A stretch of 16,578 nt of DNA from an uncultured Collinsella sp. (GTDB lineage: Bacteria > Actinomycetota > Coriobacteriia > Coriobacteriales > Coriobacteriaceae). The translations under genes and the position numbers were made by a program. Positions 14,351-16,578 of the stretch are shown here, piece by piece (the first letter of the stretch is position 1; every line of letters begins with the position of its first letter). Location of the stretch: positions 1 through 16,578 of the forward strand of contig CABRIF010000052.1 in the NCBI GenBank assembly GCA_902470925.1, in the 5' to 3' direction. The notes under the pieces are model-generated. The model did no database searches. It was not told where the DNA came from and saw only the letters and a program-made list of their open reading frames with translations.

Positions 14351-16060
14351 CTAGCGGGCGGCCGCCTCGAGCAGCTCTTTGACCTCAGCGGCCGTGCTGC
14401 AGGCCAACGCGCGCTCGGCGAGCTCGTCGGCCTCGGCGCGCGACCACTGCGAGATGGTCTTGCGGGCACGCAGCACGCTGGGGGCGGACATGGAGAACTC
14501 CTCCAGGCCGAAGGAGATCAGAAGCGGGGTGAGCAGCGGGTCGGCTGCCGCCTCGCCGCACATGCCCACCATGATGCCCGCGCGCTCGCCGCTCTCAATG
14601 ATGTTCTTGATGGAACGCAGAACGGCCGGGTAGTACACGCTGTACAGGTTGGAGATGCGGTCGTTGCCGCGGTCGGCGCACATGGTGTACCCGATGAGGT
14701 CGTTCGTGCCGATCGAGAAGAAGTCGGCCTCCTGGGCGAGCTGGTCGGCCAGAAGCGACGCGGCGGGCGTCTCCACCATGATACCAACCTTGATGTCCTG
14801 GTTGAAGGCCACGCCCTCGGCGGTGAGCTCGGACTTGCACTCCTCCACGAGCGCCTTGACCGCGCGCACCTCCTCGACGCAGGTCACCAGCGGCACCATG
14901 ATCCAGATGTCGCCGAAGGCGCTGGCGCGCAGCAGGGCGCGCAGCTGCACCTTGTACTGATCGGGGTTGGCCAGGCAGTAGCGCACCGCGCGGTAGCCCA
15001 TGAAGGGGTTCTCCTCCTTCTCCATGTGGAGGTAGGGGATCTCCTTGTCGCCACCCACATCGAGGGTGCGGATGATCACCGGAGCGCCCTTGAGGGCGAT
15101 CGCGACCTTCTGGTAGGCCTGGAACTGCTCCTCCTCGGTGGGAAGCGCCGGGCTGTCCATGAACAGGAACTCGGAACGGAACAGGCCGATGGCCTCGGCG
15201 TCGTGCTCGAGGGCGGCGGCCACATCGTCGGGAGAGCCGATGTTGCAGGCAACGACCTTCTTGATGCCGTCGGCGGTGACGGAGGGCTTGCCGCGGAAGG
15301 CCTCGAGCGCGGCCTTCTCCTCGGCGAACGCCTGGGCGCGCGCCTGGTAGTCGGCGAGCGTCGCCTCGTCGGGCTCGGGCACCACGACGCCCTTGGAGCC
15401 GTCGACGACGCAGGTCATGCCGTTGGTCATGGTGGTGCAGCAATCGGGCACCGACAGGACCGCGGGGATCTCGAGCGCGCGGGCGATGATCGCGGAGTGC
15501 GAGGTGCGGCCGCCCGTCTCGGTGACGATGCCGGCCACGTTCTTCTTGTCGATGGTGGCGGTCATGGACGGCGTAAGATCATGCACGACGATAACGGTGC
15601 CGGCGGGCAGCACGGACAGGTCGATGACCTCCTTGCCCAGCAGCTCAGCCAGGATGCCGGTGCGGATGTCGTCGATGTCGGTGACGCGCTGGCGGATCAG
15701 CTCCTCGTCGCTCATGGCGAACATCATGGAGAACATGTCGCAGACCTCGGTGAGGGCCTGCTCGGCGCACATGCCGCCCTTGATGCGGTTGGCGATCTCG
15801 TCGAGCATGAAGGGGTCCTGTGCCATGGTGATGTGGCCGGCCATGATCTCGGCCTCCGCCTCGCCCACGCTCTCCTTCATGTGCTCGACCTGGCGCTCGG
15901 TCTTCTCGCAGAACACGGCGAAGGCGGCGTCGTAGCGCTGCTGCTCGGCGGCGACATCCTCAACCGTGCGGGCCTCAAACGTCAGGTCGGGGTCGACGGC
16001 CACGGCGACCGTGCCGATACCGATGCCCTCCGATGCGTTTACTCCCTCGTACATTGCCAT
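14351..16060 (-). CDS. ptsI: Phosphoenolpyruvate-protein phosphotransferase (PTS enzyme I)
   Basis: A 569-residue cytoplasmic enzyme that takes phosphate from phosphoenolpyruvate and passes it to HPr, the first step of PTS sugar uptake. The N-terminal half holds the HPr-binding helices and the phosphohistidine domain with active His188 in GGRTSHSA (183-190). The C-terminal TIM-barrel half shows GLFRSEFLFM (292-301, Arg295), RTLDVGGDKE (331-340, Arg331), IMVETPA (427-433), SIGTNDL (449-455) and the active-site loop GMCGEAA (499-505) with Cys501. The length is standard. Two ATGs, 16060 and 16054, share the GGAG/GAGAGG ribosome site; I keep the first. It lies 135 bases downstream of ptsH, with a hairpin between them, instead of the usual close coupling. 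Confidence 0.97.
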   Translation of the reverse strand: MAMYEGVNASEGIGIGTVAVAVDPDLTFEARTVEDVAAEQQRYDAAFAVFCEKTERQVEHMKESVGEAEAEIMAGHITMAQDPFMLDEIANRIKGGMCAEQALTEVCDMFSMMFAMSDEELIRQRVTDIDDIRTGILAELLGKEVIDLSVLPAGTVIVVHDLTPSMTATIDKKNVAGIVTETGGRTSHSAIIARALEIPAVLSVPDCCTTMTNGMTCVVDGSKGVVVPEPDEATLADYQARAQAFAEEKAALEAFRGKPSVTADGIKKVVACNIGSPDDVAAALEHDAEAIGLFRSEFLFMDSPALPTEEEQFQAYQKVAIALKGAPVIIRTLDVGGDKEIPYLHMEKEENPFMGYRAVRYCLANPDQYKVQLRALLRASAFGDIWIMVPLVTCVEEVRAVKALVEECKSELTAEGVAFNQDIKVGIMVETPAASLLADQLAQEADFFSIGTNDLIGYTMCADRGNDRISNLYSVYYPAVLRSIKNIIESGERAGIMVGMCGEAAADPLLTPLLISFGLEEFSMSAPSVLRARKTISQWSRAEADELAERALACSTAAEVKELLEAAAR

Positions 16061-16095
16061 TCCTCTCTCCCGTTTCCCGTTATGCGCGTCCGGGA

Positions 16096-16133
16096 AACAA
16101 AACGCAGGCGCCCACGGATGCGCGGACGCCTGC
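16096..16133 (-). terminator. Hairpin with U tract between ptsH and ptsI
   Basis: GCAGGCG (16104-16110) pairs with CGCCTGC (16127-16133), with partial pairing inside the loop, and GTTTTGTTT follows on the minus strand. It has the form of an intrinsic terminator placed about 35 bases before the ptsI start, so part of the ptsH transcripts probably stop here. Confidence 0.65.
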
Positions 16134-16195
16134 CGATTTACACCTAGTTGAATTAGATGCCTGTCATCGATGCGCAGTCGACAGCAGTGGGGGCG

Positions 16196-16459
16196 CTACT
16201 CGCCCAGACCGCTCTTGATGAGCTCGATGGCGGCCGCGAGAGCCTCGTTCTCGTCGGCACCGTCGCACTTGACCTCGACCTCGGTGCCGCAGGGGATGCC
16301 AGCGGCCATGAGGGCCATGGGGCTCTTGCCGTTGACCTCCTTGTCGGGGGCGACGACGGTCACGTCGGAGGCGAACTTGCCCATGGTGGACGCGAACAGA
16401 CCGGCCGGGCGCATGTGGAGGCCCTGCGGGTTGACGAGGGTTGCCTTGTCAGAAACCAT
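16196..16459 (-). CDS. ptsH: Phosphocarrier protein HPr
   Basis: An 87-residue HPr, the small cytoplasmic protein that carries phosphate from enzyme I to the sugar-specific EIIA domains. The active His15 lies in NPQGLHMRPA (10-19) and the regulatory Ser46 in VNGKSPMALMAAGI (42-55), the site phosphorylated by HPr kinase in bacteria that have it. Length and order match the family. The start is fixed by AGGAG seven bases upstream. The leader (16460-16532) holds a CTGCGC/GCGCAG inverted repeat and then ends at the adapter, so the promoter is probably outside the window. Confidence 0.97.
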   Translation of the reverse strand: MVSDKATLVNPQGLHMRPAGLFASTMGKFASDVTVVAPDKEVNGKSPMALMAAGIPCGTEVEVKCDGADENEALAAAIELIKSGLGE

Positions 16460-16532
16460 AACCTGACTCCTTTTGAGCGATGCACTGCGCAGCGAAACCG
16501 CGCAGGCGCATAAACACGACGGTCCCTATTGT

Positions 16533-16578
16533 CTGTCTCTTATACACATCTGACGCTGCCGACGATACTCCTTGTGTA
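16533..16578 (-). other. Illumina Nextera i5-side adapter (artefact)
   Basis: Reading rightwards: mosaic end (16533-16551), read-1 primer remainder GACGCTGCCGACGA (16552-16565), an 8-base index TACTCCTT (reverse of AAGGAGTA, which I recall as S507) and five bases of P5. It is library adapter in the reverse orientation, the expected partner of the left-hand adapter. Confidence 0.98.

Noticed and set aside
14270..16147. 625-codon plus-strand frame opposite ptsI
   Set aside because: Antisense shadow rich in Gly, Val, His and Leu with no family motif; ptsI is unambiguous on the other strand.

Overview
The window looks like one high-GC bacterial contig (about 65% G+C by eye) of the gut Coriobacteriia type (Collinsella, Enorma or Olsenella-like). 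This placement is an inference from composition, the Ala/Arg-rich proteins and the gene set; no marker gene here settles it. Both ends are technical: positions 1-47 and 16533-16578 are Illumina Nextera adapter with index bases, so the biological insert is 48-16532.

Every convincing gene is on the minus strand, so the biological reading order runs from high to low coordinates. From right to left: (1) a sugar-phosphotransferase block with HPr (ptsH), enzyme I (ptsI), two tandem 310-residue PfkB-family sugar-phosphate kinases, then a C1-family aminopeptidase (pepC) ending at a strong terminator; (2) a CCA-adding tRNA nucleotidyltransferase with its own extended -10 promoter; (3) a complete five-gene ABC importer of the nickel/dipeptide class (lipoprotein binding protein, two permeases, two ATPases) with tight spacing or overlaps; (4) a tRNA-Gln / tRNA-Glu pair with promoter and terminator; (5) a YbhN/MprF-type multi-spanning membrane protein with a long Ala-rich tail; (6) a membrane-anchored alpha/beta hydrolase followed by a short degenerate tandem repeat.

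How the genes work together: HPr and enzyme I supply phosphate from phosphoenolpyruvate to sugar permeases encoded elsewhere, and the two kinases probably act on the sugar phosphates produced. The ABC importer brings in either peptides or a transition metal; a histidine-rich N-terminus on one ATPase and a Cys/His cluster in the binding protein favour metal, without proving it.

I see no clearly new defence, mobile or CRISPR system. The points most worth a second look are the divergent tandem kinases, the hairpin plus interrupted U tract found in all three gaps of the PTS block, the His-rich ATPase, the low-complexity tail of the membrane protein, and the adapter ends.
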